A stretch of 37,615 nt of DNA, from NCBI GenBank assembly GCA_041158045.1, contig JBEBCD010000018.1, positions 1-37,615 on the forward strand, in the 5' to 3' direction. Each line of letters opens with the position of its first letter. Position 1 is the stretch's first letter. This stretch comes from CAXRBC01 sp041158045 (lineage in GTDB: Bacteria; Actinomycetota; Acidimicrobiia; Acidimicrobiales; Ilumatobacteraceae). Below, in pieces: positions 8,182 to 16,804 of the stretch. The notes beneath the pieces are model-generated. The model did no database searches. It saw nothing but the letters and a program-made list of their open reading frames with translations, and had not been told where the DNA came from. The position numbers and the translations under genes are program-made.

Positions 8182-9371
8182 GGGGCGACCCCCGCGGGTG
8201 CGCCGCCGAGGCGCGCGCTGCTCGGCACGTTGACGAGCGTGGCGTGCAGGCGCGTCGCGACCGGCAGGTCCGCGCGCGGCGCGTCGGCGTACATCGGGAG
8301 CGTGTGGAGCGGCTGCCAGGCGGGGCGGCAGAGATATCCCGCGGCGTGCGCGGCGGCGAGCACCGCGTCGCGCGCGGCGACGTCGTCCGTCCCCGTGGCG
8401 AGGCGCGCCGCGACGAGCCACCTGTTGGACGTCGTGCCGGCGAGCGGCGCGACGATCCCCCAGCCCGGGGCGCCGCGTGACGCGACCTCGTAGCGGGCGG
8501 CGAGGGCGCGCTTGCGCGCCAGCATGTCGTCGAGGCGGTCCATCTGCGCCGCGCCGAGCGCCGCGTTGAGGTTGGGCATCCGGTGGTTCCACGCCACGGC
8601 GTCGTGCACGTACTCCCACGCATGCGGGCGCTTGGCGGTCGTCGCGAGGTGGCGCACCCGCGTCGCGAGGGCCTCGTCGTCGGTGAGCACCGCCCCGCCG
8701 CCCCCGGTCGTCACGGTCTTGTTGCCGTTGAACGAGAGCGTGCCGAGCAGTCCGAAGGTGCCCGTGTGGCGCGCGCGGCCCCGCGGATCGGCCGCGTCCA
8801 CCGTCGTGCCGAGCGACTCCGCCGCGTCCTCGACGACCGGGATGCCCCACTCGCACGCCACGTCGCACAGCGCGGCGATCCGCGACGCGTGCCCGAAGGT
8901 GTGCATCGGCACGAGCGCCGCGATGCGCCGCCCCGTCGCGGCGTGCACGGCGCGGCCGTCGGCGCCCCCGCGTCGCGCGACCCGCCCGAGGTGCGCGCGC
9001 AGCGCGTCGGGATCGATGCCGAGGCTGTCGGCGTCGGCGTCCACGAAGTGGGGCGTCGCGCCGCAGTGGGCGACCGCGTTGGCCGTCGCGACGAAGGAGA
9101 GCGTCGGCACGAGCACCTCGTCGCCGGGCGCGACGCCGGCCGCGTGGAGCGCGAGCTGCAGCGCCGCCGTGCCGCTCCCGACCGCGACGACGTGGCGCGC
9201 GCCCGTGACGGCCGCGATCCGGCGCTCGAACTCGCCGATCCACTCGCCGACCGACGAGACCCAGCCCGAGGCGAGGCAGCGGTCGACGAGTCGGCGCTCG
9301 TGGTCGGTGATCTCGGGCTCGTGCAGCGCGATCGGCCCGTCCGTCGGCGCGCCGAGCACGCCGCGCAGCAT
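8178..9371 (-). CDS. legC: LegC-family PLP-dependent sugar aminotransferase
   Basis: Transfers an amino group to C4 of the 4-keto-6-deoxy sugar made by LegB. As called it has 397 residues, with GSGTAALQ near 66-73, EDAAES near 181-186 and the PLP lysine K218 in FNGNKTVTTGGGG. ALHEPE near residue 15 and WVSSVGEW at 37-44 resemble the LegC subgroup of DegT/DnrJ/EryC1 enzymes. The start is uncertain: the ATG at 9371 is the first sensible canonical codon, but family members usually have extra residues before it. A CTG at 9425 overlaps the LegB stop as CTGA, has a GGCGGAG ribosome site about 11 bases upstream and would give 415 residues. An in-frame start at 9539 would overlap LegB by more than 100 bases and is unlikely. 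Confidence 0.88.
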   Translation of the reverse strand: MLRGVLGAPTDGPIALHEPEITDHERRLVDRCLASGWVSSVGEWIGEFERRIAAVTGARHVVAVGSGTAALQLALHAAGVAPGDEVLVPTLSFVATANAVAHCGATPHFVDADADSLGIDPDALRAHLGRVARRGGADGRAVHAATGRRIAALVPMHTFGHASRIAALCDVACEWGIPVVEDAAESLGTTVDAADPRGRARHTGTFGLLGTLSFNGNKTVTTGGGGAVLTDDEALATRVRHLATTAKRPHAWEYVHDAVAWNHRMPNLNAALGAAQMDRLDDMLARKRALAARYEVASRGAPGWGIVAPLAGTTSNRWLVAARLATGTDDVAARDAVLAAAHAAGYLCRPAWQPLHTLPMYADAPRADLPVATRLHATLVNVPSSARLGGAPAGVAP

Positions 9372-9421
9372 CTCGACGAAGTCGCCCGCGCTCCGCGAGG
9401 TCGGGGAGGTGCGCGCGGCGC

Positions 9422-10414
9422 TCAGATGTTGTAGCGCTCCGCCTTGTAGCGCGCGAGGGTGCGCGCGTCGCCGAACCACGCGACGGTGCGCTCGAGGCCC
9501 GTGCGGAAGCCCTCGCGGCCCGCGAGGGAGGGCCGCCACCCGAGCTCGGCGCGCGCCTTGTCGATCGAGGCGTGGAGGCGCTCCACCTCGGAGGCGGCGG
9601 GCCGCACGCGGGCCCCGTCGTGCTCCAGCACGAGGCGCGTCCCCATCACCTCGGCGATGAGCTCGGCCGTGTCGCCGACCGAGATCTCGAAGCCGCTGCC
9701 GAGGTTGGTCGTGGTGCCGACGATCGCGTCCGACTCCGCCGCGGCGACGAACCCGGAGGCGGTGTCGGTGACGAAGGTGAAGTCGCGCGTGGGCGTCAGC
9801 GCCCCGAGTCGCACGGGGCGCCCCGCGGCGATCTGGGTGATGATCGTCGGGATCACCGCCCGGGCCGACTGGCGCGGGCCATACGTATTGAAGGGTCGCA
9901 GGATGCCGACGGGGGTCCCGAAGGCGGCGTGGAACGAAAGGGCCATCTGGTCCGCCCCCACCTTGGACGCGGCGTAGGGGGACTGCGGGTGGAGCGGGTG
10001 GCGCTCGTCGATCGGCACGTACTGGGCGGTGCCGTACACCTCGCTCGTGGAGGTGTGCACGACGCGCCGCGTCCCGTGCCGGCGCGCGGCCTGCAGCACG
10101 TTGAGCGTGCCCTTCACGTTGACGTCCACGTAGGTGTCGGGCGAGTGGTACGAGTACGGGATCGCGACGAGCGCCGCGAGGTGCAGCACCACGTCGCAGC
10201 CCGCCACCGCGACGTCGACGCCGTGGGGGTCGCGTACGTCGCCGGCGAACACGTCGAGGTCCCGGCGCACGCCGGCGTCGAGCTCGTCGAGCCAGCCCCA
10301 GGAGTTGAACGAGTTGTAGAGCACCATCGCGCGCACGTCGTGGCCCCTCGCGAGCAGCGCCTCGACGACGTGCGAGCCGATGAAGCCGTCGGCGCCGGTG
10401 ACGAGGACCTTCAT
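9422..10414 (-). CDS. legB: NDP-sugar 4,6-dehydratase (LegB family)
   Basis: Extended SDR enzyme that converts NDP-GlcNAc to the 4-keto-6-deoxy intermediate, the first committed step of this branch. In 330 residues it shows the Rossmann motif GADGFIG (7-13), TSTSEVYG near 121-128 with the Thr and Glu expected of dehydratases, and Y147-x3-K151 (YAASK). LRPFNTYGPRQ follows. The ATG is preceded by GAGG about six bases upstream and lies seven bases after the small membrane protein gene. It is transcribed first of the enzyme genes, matching its place in the pathway. Retaining versus inverting chemistry cannot be proven by eye, but the LegC and LegG partners suggest the retaining legionaminic route. 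Confidence 0.9.
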   Translation of the reverse strand: MKVLVTGADGFIGSHVVEALLARGHDVRAMVLYNSFNSWGWLDELDAGVRRDLDVFAGDVRDPHGVDVAVAGCDVVLHLAALVAIPYSYHSPDTYVDVNVKGTLNVLQAARRHGTRRVVHTSTSEVYGTAQYVPIDERHPLHPQSPYAASKVGADQMALSFHAAFGTPVGILRPFNTYGPRQSARAVIPTIITQIAAGRPVRLGALTPTRDFTFVTDTASGFVAAAESDAIVGTTTNLGSGFEISVGDTAELIAEVMGTRLVLEHDGARVRPAASEVERLHASIDKARAELGWRPSLAGREGFRTGLERTVAWFGDARTLARYKAERYNI

Positions 10415-10421
10415 CGCGGCC

Positions 10422-10754
10422 TCAGCGCGCGCCCAGCCCGGCGAGCGCGCCGGCCAGCCGCGCGAGCACGATCGCGACGCCGAGTCCCCCCGCGAGTCCC
10501 GCGCCGACGGCCAGTGCGCCGAGGAGTCCGATCGCGCGCGCCGCGGCGCGCGGATCGCGGGTGCCGCGCGTCACGACGGCGGTGCGCGAGGCGTCGACGC
10601 GCACGTCGGCGACGGTCGCGACGAGGGGGCGCCGCATCGCGCGCGCGCGGCGCGCGCCGACGAGCGCGACGACGGCGAGGCTCAGCATGACGACCGCGGC
10701 GGCACGGACCGTAACATCGAGGACGGTGAGCGACGTCGACACGGGCCCGTCCAT
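10422..10754 (-). CDS. Small two-span membrane protein, function unknown
   Basis: I do not recognise this protein. It would be 110 residues with two hydrophobic stretches: one near the N-terminus (VTVRAAAVVMLSLAVVALVG) and one at the C-terminus (AIGLLGALAVGAGLAGGLGV), separated by a basic, soluble middle. It lies seven bases upstream of legB and would be the first gene of the legionaminic operon. The ATG at 10,754 keeps the first helix intact but makes the gene overlap the start of the divergent protease gene by 29 bases. An internal ATG at 10,688 avoids the overlap but cuts the helix. Coding status is moderately uncertain because high-GC DNA holds many spurious frames. Confidence 0.5.
   Translation of the reverse strand: MDGPVSTSLTVLDVTVRAAAVVMLSLAVVALVGARRARAMRRPLVATVADVRVDASRTAVVTRGTRDPRAAARAIGLLGALAVGAGLAGGLGVAIVLARLAGALAGLGAR
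10712..10717 (+). promoter_or_regulatory. -10 box (TAACAT) of the PDZ-Lon protease gene
   Basis: TAACAT fits TANNNT and ends eight bases before the GTG at 10,726, so the transcript probably starts at or next to the start codon. No clear -35 box is seen. This supports the chosen start. Confidence 0.5.
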
Positions 10755-11907
10755 CGTACCGTCGCCCGCCGCGGCGACCGTCCCGTCGCGCGCGCGCACC
10801 GTCGAGTTGCCCCCGCGCGCGCGACACCTGTGGTGGGCGATCCCGATCCTCACGATCGTGTGGCTGGTGTCGCTCACCGTCGTCGCCGCGGCGTTCGTGC
10901 GACTCGAGCTCTGGGAGATCGCGCCGGGCGGCGCCGAGCGCGTCGCGCCGCGCCTCCGCTTCGACGAGGAGGCGAGCGCGCGCATCACGCGCCACGCGGC
11001 CGAGGAGCCCGTCATGTTCGTCACCGCGCTGGGCAACCGGCTGAGCGCGCTCGACGCCTTCGCGGCCGCGCTCGATCCCGACGTGGAGGTGGAGGGCTAC
11101 GAGGAGCGCTTCGGATCGTCCACGCCCGAGGACCAGCGCCGCTTCAGCTTCACCGCGATGGTGTCGGCCAAGCAGATCGCGGAGTACGTGGCGCTCGAGC
11201 GCCTCGGCTACGAGGTGTCGATCGAGTTCGGCGAGCTCGTCGTCGACCGCACCGTGTGCCTCGACGCGCCGTCGCCGCGGCACGCCTGCACCGTCCTCGA
11301 GCCGGGCGATGCCGTCCGGCGGATCGACGGCGAGGACATCCCGTCGCTCTCGCGCCTCGTCGAGATCTTCGAGGAGCGCGGCTACGCGCCGGGCGACGTC
11401 GTGACGCTGACGATCGTGCCGCACGGCGGGACGACGACGCGCGAGGTCGAGGTCGAGCTCATCGAGAGCCCCGACGAGCCGGGCCGCACGATCATCGGCG
11501 TCTGGCCCGCGGACACCCGCCGCGTGACGCTCCCCTTCGAGGTCGAGATCGACACCGATCGGATCGGCGGCCCGTCGGCGGGCCTCGCGTTCGCGCTCGC
11601 GCTCATCGACGAGCTCTCGCCCGGCGAGCTCACGGGCGGGGTGCGGGTCGCCGCGACGGGCACGATCGACGCCGACGGGACGATCGGATCGATCGGCGCG
11701 CTGCGCCAGAAGGCCGTGGCCGTGCGCGAGGCGGGTGCGACCGTGTTCCTCGTGCCCGCGTCGCAGTCGGAGGACGACCTCGCGGCCGCACGCGAGGCCG
11801 CGGGCCCGCGCGTGCGCGTCGAGGCCGTCGCGACGCTCGACGATGCGCTCGCGATCCTCGCCGAACTCGGCGGCGATCCGCTCCCGGACGACGCGATCGA
11901 CCTCTGA
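10726..11907 (+). CDS. PDZ-domain Lon-type (S16) protease, YlbL family
   Basis: Membrane-anchored serine protease of 393 residues. One transmembrane helix (about 36-58) follows a short cytoplasmic tail, a PDZ domain spans about 165-245 (EPGDAVRRIDGEDIPS), and the Lon catalytic domain follows with the Ser-Lys dyad: Ser284 in GGPSAGLAFAL and Lys329 in ALRQKAVAVREAG. Two cysteines (178 and 188) lie inside the predicted extracellular region and could pair. This layout is typical of Gram-positive YlbL-type proteins, which act in protein quality control at the membrane. The GTG start is favoured by the TANNNT box just upstream. It is divergent from the legionaminic operon. Confidence 0.88.
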   Translation: MSDVDTGPSIVPSPAAATVPSRARTVELPPRARHLWWAIPILTIVWLVSLTVVAAAFVRLELWEIAPGGAERVAPRLRFDEEASARITRHAAEEPVMFVTALGNRLSALDAFAAALDPDVEVEGYEERFGSSTPEDQRRFSFTAMVSAKQIAEYVALERLGYEVSIEFGELVVDRTVCLDAPSPRHACTVLEPGDAVRRIDGEDIPSLSRLVEIFEERGYAPGDVVTLTIVPHGGTTTREVEVELIESPDEPGRTIIGVWPADTRRVTLPFEVEIDTDRIGGPSAGLAFALALIDELSPGELTGGVRVAATGTIDADGTIGSIGALRQKAVAVREAGATVFLVPASQSEDDLAAAREAAGPRVRVEAVATLDDALAILAELGGDPLPDDAIDL

Positions 11908-11972
11908 CGCGCGAGGACGCGCCCGCGTCGTGACGCGCGCGGCGGTGGCGCGATCGCGCCGTCGCCCGCGCG

Positions 11973-11978
11973 TACTGT
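11973..11978 (+). promoter_or_regulatory. -10 box (TACTGT) of the DivIVA-domain gene
   Basis: TACTGT ends seven bases before the GTG at 11,986. This is the spacing expected if transcription starts on the start codon, giving a leaderless mRNA. No convincing -35 element is visible. Confidence 0.5.
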
Positions 11979-11985
11979 GGGGCGC

Positions 11986-13884
11986 GTGTCCGACGGCTCC
12001 GCGCGTCCCGACGACGCGGTCTCGCGCGACGTCGCCGCCGCCGAGTTCCGCGTCGTGCGCAAGGGCTTCGAGCCCGGGGAAGTCCGCGAGTACCTCCGGC
12101 TGGTGGCCACCGAGACCGCGCGGTTGCGCGAGCGGGAGGCCTTCCTCGAGCGGGAGCTCGACTCGGTGCGCTCCCGCGGGCTCTCGGACCCGGGCGTCCT
12201 CGACGAGGCGACGGTCGTGCGCCTGGTGGGGGAGGAGGTCGCCCGCGTCCTGACGACGGCGCGCGAGGCCGCCCAGCAGATGCGCACGCGCGCCGCCGAG
12301 TCGGCGGATCGCGTCATGCGCGAGGCGTCGCACGAGGCCTCGCGCGTGCGCCAGGAGCTCGACGCCGAGCTCGCGCGCCGCCGCACCGACGCGGGCGCCG
12401 ACACCGAGGCCGAGATCGAGATGGCCAAGGCGCAGGGCCGGGAGATCGTGCGCGAGGCGCGCGCCTACCGCGAGCGACTCTTCGCCGAGCTCGCGGAGCG
12501 GCGCGAGCTCGTGCGCCAGCAGATCGAGCACCTCGTCCGCGACCGCGACCGGCTCATGGGCGCCTTCGAGCGCGCGCGCCTCGCGGCCAACGACGTCGTC
12601 GGCGACCTCGGCGAGCTCGACGATGCGCTCCTCGTCGCGGACGCGGGTCGCCGTCGCGAGCCGGCGCCGCCGCCGGCGCATCCCGACAACGTCGTGCCGT
12701 TCGACCGCGAGCAGTTCGAGGACGATGAGGCGGCGCCCGCCCCGGAGCCCGTCATGGACGCCGCACCACCGCCCCCGCCCGCGCCGGCCGAGGCGCCGCC
12801 ACGCGACGCGCCCGTCCTCGACGAGCCCGTCATCGATGACGCACCCCCGGCCGACGCATCGACGCCCCGCCACGGTGGCGGCGGTGGTGGTGACGGCGGC
12901 GACGGTGCGCCGCCCCGGTTCCCCGACCTCGGCGCGACGTCGCGGTCCAACGTGATCCCGCTCTTCGGGGACGAGTCGCGCAGGATGCACCCGTCGCGCG
13001 AGGCCGCCCGCGCCGACGCCCCGGCCGACGCGCATGCCGACGCCCCGGCCGCCGCCCCCGACGGGCGCGCCGACCGGCGCAGCGCGGTGGACGACCTCTT
13101 CAAGAAGTTGCGGGAGAGCGGCCCCGCGTCGGTCGCCGCGGCCCGACCCGCGGCGCGGCGCCGCAGTGGTGCGCCGTCGGCGCCGCGCGTCGTCGAGCCG
13201 GCCACCGCCGATCCGTCGATCTTCGCGGCGCGCGAGGCGGCGATCGCACCGTTCGTCGCGGCGCTCACCCGCGCGGCCAAGCGCGTGCTGGTCGACGAGG
13301 AGAGCGCGCTCCTCGCCGCGGCGCAGGACCGCCGGCGCGCGTCGGATGCGACCTCGCTCATGCCGGCGCTCGACGTCCAGGTGCAGGCGTACGTCGACGC
13401 GGCGCGCGAGCCCCTGGTGGACGCCGCCCTGTCGGGTGCGATCGCCTTCTCCGGCGGACTGCGCGCCGACGTGCGCGCCAAGGTGGCGGCGTCGGAGGTG
13501 CTGCGCGTCGTCTCGCGCCGCATCGAGGAGGACGTCGTGCGCCCGATCCGCGAGCGGATGGCGGAGGTCGCGGAGCGCGCGGGCGGCGACGCGGAGCGGC
13601 TGACGAGCGGGGTGCGGGACGCGTACCGCGAGTGGAAGGTGCGCGACATGGAGCGCGTCGCGCACGACCTCGCACGCCTCGCGTACGCGCGTGGTGCGTT
13701 CCTCGCGCTGCCCGCGGGCACGCGCGTCTGCTGGGTCGCGGATCCCGAGGGCCCGGAGTGCGCGGAGGCGCTCGACAACTCGCTCGCGGGCTCGCAGCAC
13801 GTCGGGGACGCGTTCCCCACGGGTGACGAACATCCCACCGCGCACCCGGGCTGCCGCTGCATGGTGATCCCCACGCCGCACTAA
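11986..13884 (+). CDS. DivIVA-domain coiled-coil protein with phage Mu F/SPP1 gp7-like C-terminus
   Basis: A 632-residue protein in three parts. Residues about 15-90 resemble the DivIVA N-terminal domain (FRVVRKGFEPGEVREYL), followed by a long charged coiled coil to about 210. A low-complexity Pro/Ala/Asp linker with a Gly run covers about 210-400. The last ~225 residues are again helical and end in a cysteine-rich tail: Trp583-Val-Ala-Asp, Cys592, ALDN, FPTG, His620 and Cys623-x-Cys625 (HPGCRCMVIP). That tail strongly recalls the C-terminus of Mu F/SPP1 gp7 head-morphogenesis proteins. DivIVA proteins mark cell poles and division sites; the job of the tail is unknown. A GTG nine bases earlier is an alternative start, but the -10 spacing favours 11,986. 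Confidence 0.83.
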   Translation: MSDGSARPDDAVSRDVAAAEFRVVRKGFEPGEVREYLRLVATETARLREREAFLERELDSVRSRGLSDPGVLDEATVVRLVGEEVARVLTTAREAAQQMRTRAAESADRVMREASHEASRVRQELDAELARRRTDAGADTEAEIEMAKAQGREIVREARAYRERLFAELAERRELVRQQIEHLVRDRDRLMGAFERARLAANDVVGDLGELDDALLVADAGRRREPAPPPAHPDNVVPFDREQFEDDEAAPAPEPVMDAAPPPPPAPAEAPPRDAPVLDEPVIDDAPPADASTPRHGGGGGGDGGDGAPPRFPDLGATSRSNVIPLFGDESRRMHPSREAARADAPADAHADAPAAAPDGRADRRSAVDDLFKKLRESGPASVAAARPAARRRSGAPSAPRVVEPATADPSIFAAREAAIAPFVAALTRAAKRVLVDEESALLAAAQDRRRASDATSLMPALDVQVQAYVDAAREPLVDAALSGAIAFSGGLRADVRAKVAASEVLRVVSRRIEEDVVRPIRERMAEVAERAGGDAERLTSGVRDAYREWKVRDMERVAHDLARLAYARGAFLALPAGTRVCWVADPEGPECAEALDNSLAGSQHVGDAFPTGDEHPTAHPGCRCMVIPTPH

Positions 13885-13897
13885 TCTCCGCGGGGAG

Positions 13898-16798
13898 ATG
13901 CGACCCCCCTCGGACATGCCGCGGGCTCCGCGCACCCCGCGCGGCGGCTTCCGCCCGCGCTCCGCACGTCGCAGCCGCGTCGTGGCCTCCGCGATCCTCG
14001 GTGCGATCGTCGCGGTCTTCGTCTCGGCCCGCAGCGTGTCCAACTTCTACGTCGACGTCCTCTGGTTCGACGCGCTCGGGCGCACCGACGTCTTCTGGGG
14101 CGTCCTCGGTGCCAAGGTGCTGCTCGCCGCGGTCTTCACGCTCGCCGCCGCCGCGTTCGTCTGGGTCAACCTGTGGGTCGTCGAGCGGATCGCGCCGGCC
14201 GTCGTGGCGCCCGGCCCCGATCGCTCCGCGATCGCCGCCTATCGCCAGCTCGTCGCGCGCCGCACCTGGCTCGTGCGGCTCGTCGTCGCCGCGGTCGTCG
14301 GGGCGATGGTCGGCCTGCCCGCGTCGGCCCAGTGGGCCGACTGGCTGCGTTTCCGCAACGCGGCGACCGTCGGTGTCGCGGACCCGCTCTTCGCGCGCGA
14401 CGTCGGCTTCTACATGTTCCGCCTGCCGTTCCTCGAGTTCGTCGTGGGCTGGACGTTCGCGACGCTCGTGCTCGTCGGGCTCGTCGTCGCCGGCTTCCAC
14501 TACGTGGCGGGCGGCATCCAGCTGCGGGTGCAGGGCCAGCGCGTCACGCCCGCGGCCAAGGCGCACCTCTCCGTGATCTTCGCGCTCGTGTCGCTGGTGC
14601 GCGCGGGCGGCTACTGGCTCGACCGCTTCGACCTCACCCGCTCGACGCGCGGGGTCGTGCAGGGGGCGACGTACACCGACGTGACCGCGCAGCTGCCGGC
14701 GACCAACCTCATGATCCTCGTCTCGCTCGCCGTGGCCGTCCTCTTCCTGGTCAACGTGCGCCAGCGCGGCTGGCGCCTGCCGGTGCTGGCGACCGTGATC
14801 TGGGTGCTCCTCGCCTCCGTCGCGGGCACCGTGTACCCCGCGCTCGTCCAGCGCTTCTCCGTGCAGCCCAACGTGAGCACCAAGGAGCTGCCCTACATCG
14901 CGCGCAACATCGAGGCGACCCGCACCGCGATGGGCCTCGACGGCGTCGTGCGCACGCCCGTCGCGTTCGAGGAGATCGACGCCGCGGACGTGGCCGCCGA
15001 CCGCACCCCGCTCGACGACGTGCGCCAGCTCGACCCCATCCAGATGCGCGATCGTTTCGCGCTCGACGAGGGTCGCGCGTCCTACTACGCGATCCGGGAC
15101 CTCGACGTGGACCGCTACGAGGTCGGCGGCCGCCAGCAGCAGGTGCTGCTCGCGGCGCGCGAGCTCAACACGGCGGGCATCCCCAACAGCACGTGGGTCT
15201 CCCGACACCTCCTCTACACGCACGGCTGCGGCGTCATCGCCGCCCCGGCGAGCCGCGTCACGAGCGACGGCCGCCCGGTGTACGTCGACCTCGGGGTCGA
15301 GCGGCCCGAGCTGTACTTCGGCGAGGGCATCGACTCCTACGCGATCGTCAAGTCGCAGCAGGACGAACAGCCCTGCGACGGCGCGCGGGGCGGCGAGCTG
15401 GAGGGCGACGCGGGGGTGCGCCTCTCGTCGGTCGTGCGCCGCGCGGCGTACGCGCTGCACCTCGGCGAGCTCAACCTCCTGGTGTCCGACCTCGTGACCC
15501 CCGAGTCGGAGGTGCTGCTGGTGCGCAACGTGCGCGAGCGCGCCGAGAAGGTGGCGCCGTTCCTCCGCTTCGACGGCGACCCGTACCCGGTGGTCGTCGA
15601 TGGCGGCGTCACGTGGGTCCTCGACGCCTTCACGACGAGCGACCGCTACCCGTACGCGCAGCGCGCCAACATCAGCCAGCTGTCGGCCTCGACGGGGCTC
15701 AACCTCGACTTCAACTACGTGCGCAACAGCGTGAAGGTCGCCGTCGACGCCTACGACGGCTCGGTCACGCTCTACGCCGTCGACGAGACCGACCCGGTGC
15801 TCGCCACGTGGCGCGCGGCGTTCCCCGACCTCTTCGCCCCCGTCGCGGACGCGCCACCGGGGCTCGTCGCGCACTTCCGCTATCCCGAGGACCTCTTCCG
15901 CGTCCAGACCAACGTCTACGGCCGCTACCAGTTCGACGACGCGACGCTGTTCTTCAACCGCGACGCGGCCTGGAGCGTGGCGCAGGCGCCCGCCGTGGAG
16001 CCCGAGGGCGCCGCCGCCGTGCTCGCCCCCGCCGACCCGCTGGCCACCGACACGCTCAACCAGGGCGAGGTGCGCGAGGCGAGCGTCGCGCGCTTCGAGC
16101 CGTACTACACGATGTTCCACGCACCGGGCGAGGCGTCGCCCGCGGGGACCTTCTCGATGCTGCGCCCGTTCGTGCCGTTCTCGGCCGACGACGCGCGCAA
16201 GGAGCTGCGCGCCTTCGCCGTCGTGTCGAGCGACCCGAGCTCGTACGGCCGCATCACGATCTACGAGATGGCGGACCCGCTGCCGGAGGGTCCGGCGACG
16301 GTGGCCGCGGAGTTCGGGAGCAACCCGGCGATCGCCCAGCAGATCACGCTCCTCGACCAGCGCGGCTCGCGCGTCATCTTCGGCGACCTCCAGATCGTCC
16401 CGGTCGCGCGGGGCTTCGTCTACGTCCGGCCGCTGTTCGTGCGACCCGACGATCCGACCGCGCGACAGGTCTTCGTGCGCAAGATGCTCGCGGGCTACGG
16501 CGACCGCGTCGTCATGGCCGACGACCTCGCCGCGGCGATCGAGGCGCTGTTCCGGGGCGGCGCGGCGACCGGCGCGGCGACCGATCCCACGACGGACGCG
16601 ACCACGCAGCCCGCGACCGCCCCGTCGACCGATGCGGCGACGGGCACGCCGGCCGAGCTCCTCGCGCTGGCGCAGCAGCGCTTCGCCGAGGCGGACGCGG
16701 CCCTCGCCTCCACCCCGCCCGACTTCGCGCTCTACCAGCGGCGCCTGTCCGAGGCGCGCGAGCTGGTGCGCCGCGCCATCGAGCAGCTCGGCGGCTGA
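13898..16798 (+). CDS. UPF0182 (COG1615) large membrane protein
   Basis: Conserved membrane protein of 966 residues. The first third contains about seven hydrophobic helices (for example VVASAILGAIVAVFVSA, VLLAAVFTLAAAAFVWVNLW, LVVAAVVGAMVGLPAS), followed by a large soluble domain with typical family phrases such as LPYIARNIEATR, NSTWVSRHLLYTHG and VFMLRPF-like MLRPFVPFS. The family is common in actinobacteria and has no established function. A Thr/Ala-rich tail (about 885-925) precedes a short final helix. TAATCT at 13,882-13,887 overlaps the preceding TAA stop and could be its -10 box. An ATG 18 bases further on is an alternative start. Confidence 0.93.
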   Translation: MRPPSDMPRAPRTPRGGFRPRSARRSRVVASAILGAIVAVFVSARSVSNFYVDVLWFDALGRTDVFWGVLGAKVLLAAVFTLAAAAFVWVNLWVVERIAPAVVAPGPDRSAIAAYRQLVARRTWLVRLVVAAVVGAMVGLPASAQWADWLRFRNAATVGVADPLFARDVGFYMFRLPFLEFVVGWTFATLVLVGLVVAGFHYVAGGIQLRVQGQRVTPAAKAHLSVIFALVSLVRAGGYWLDRFDLTRSTRGVVQGATYTDVTAQLPATNLMILVSLAVAVLFLVNVRQRGWRLPVLATVIWVLLASVAGTVYPALVQRFSVQPNVSTKELPYIARNIEATRTAMGLDGVVRTPVAFEEIDAADVAADRTPLDDVRQLDPIQMRDRFALDEGRASYYAIRDLDVDRYEVGGRQQQVLLAARELNTAGIPNSTWVSRHLLYTHGCGVIAAPASRVTSDGRPVYVDLGVERPELYFGEGIDSYAIVKSQQDEQPCDGARGGELEGDAGVRLSSVVRRAAYALHLGELNLLVSDLVTPESEVLLVRNVRERAEKVAPFLRFDGDPYPVVVDGGVTWVLDAFTTSDRYPYAQRANISQLSASTGLNLDFNYVRNSVKVAVDAYDGSVTLYAVDETDPVLATWRAAFPDLFAPVADAPPGLVAHFRYPEDLFRVQTNVYGRYQFDDATLFFNRDAAWSVAQAPAVEPEGAAAVLAPADPLATDTLNQGEVREASVARFEPYYTMFHAPGEASPAGTFSMLRPFVPFSADDARKELRAFAVVSSDPSSYGRITIYEMADPLPEGPATVAAEFGSNPAIAQQITLLDQRGSRVIFGDLQIVPVARGFVYVRPLFVRPDDPTARQVFVRKMLAGYGDRVVMADDLAAAIEALFRGGAATGAATDPTTDATTQPATAPSTDAATGTPAELLALAQQRFAEADAALASTPPDFALYQRRLSEARELVRRAIEQLGG

Positions 16799-16804
16799 GC
16801 CGTC

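Noticed and set aside
9372..9539. Longer legC start at 9,539
   Set aside because: It would overlap legB by 118 bases and adds Arg-rich sequence unlike the family N-terminus.
5882..10414. Pseudaminic acid (Pse) pathway
   Set aside because: The operon has a NeuC-type hydrolysing epimerase and a PtmE-like nucleotidyltransferase and no PseG-like hydrolase, which fits legionaminic acid better.
12860..12905. Gly-codon repeat in the DivIVA linker as a tandem repeat or CRISPR-like element
   Set aside because: It is a short low-complexity coding run (poly-Gly and Asp) without spaced repeat units.
10411..14043. Very long open frame (over 1,200 codons) on the minus strand
   Set aside because: It runs antisense to the PDZ-Lon and DivIVA genes, its translation is Arg/Ala/His-rich with no recognisable domain, and such frames are expected opposite high-GC genes. 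Only its last part, in another frame, may encode the small membrane protein.
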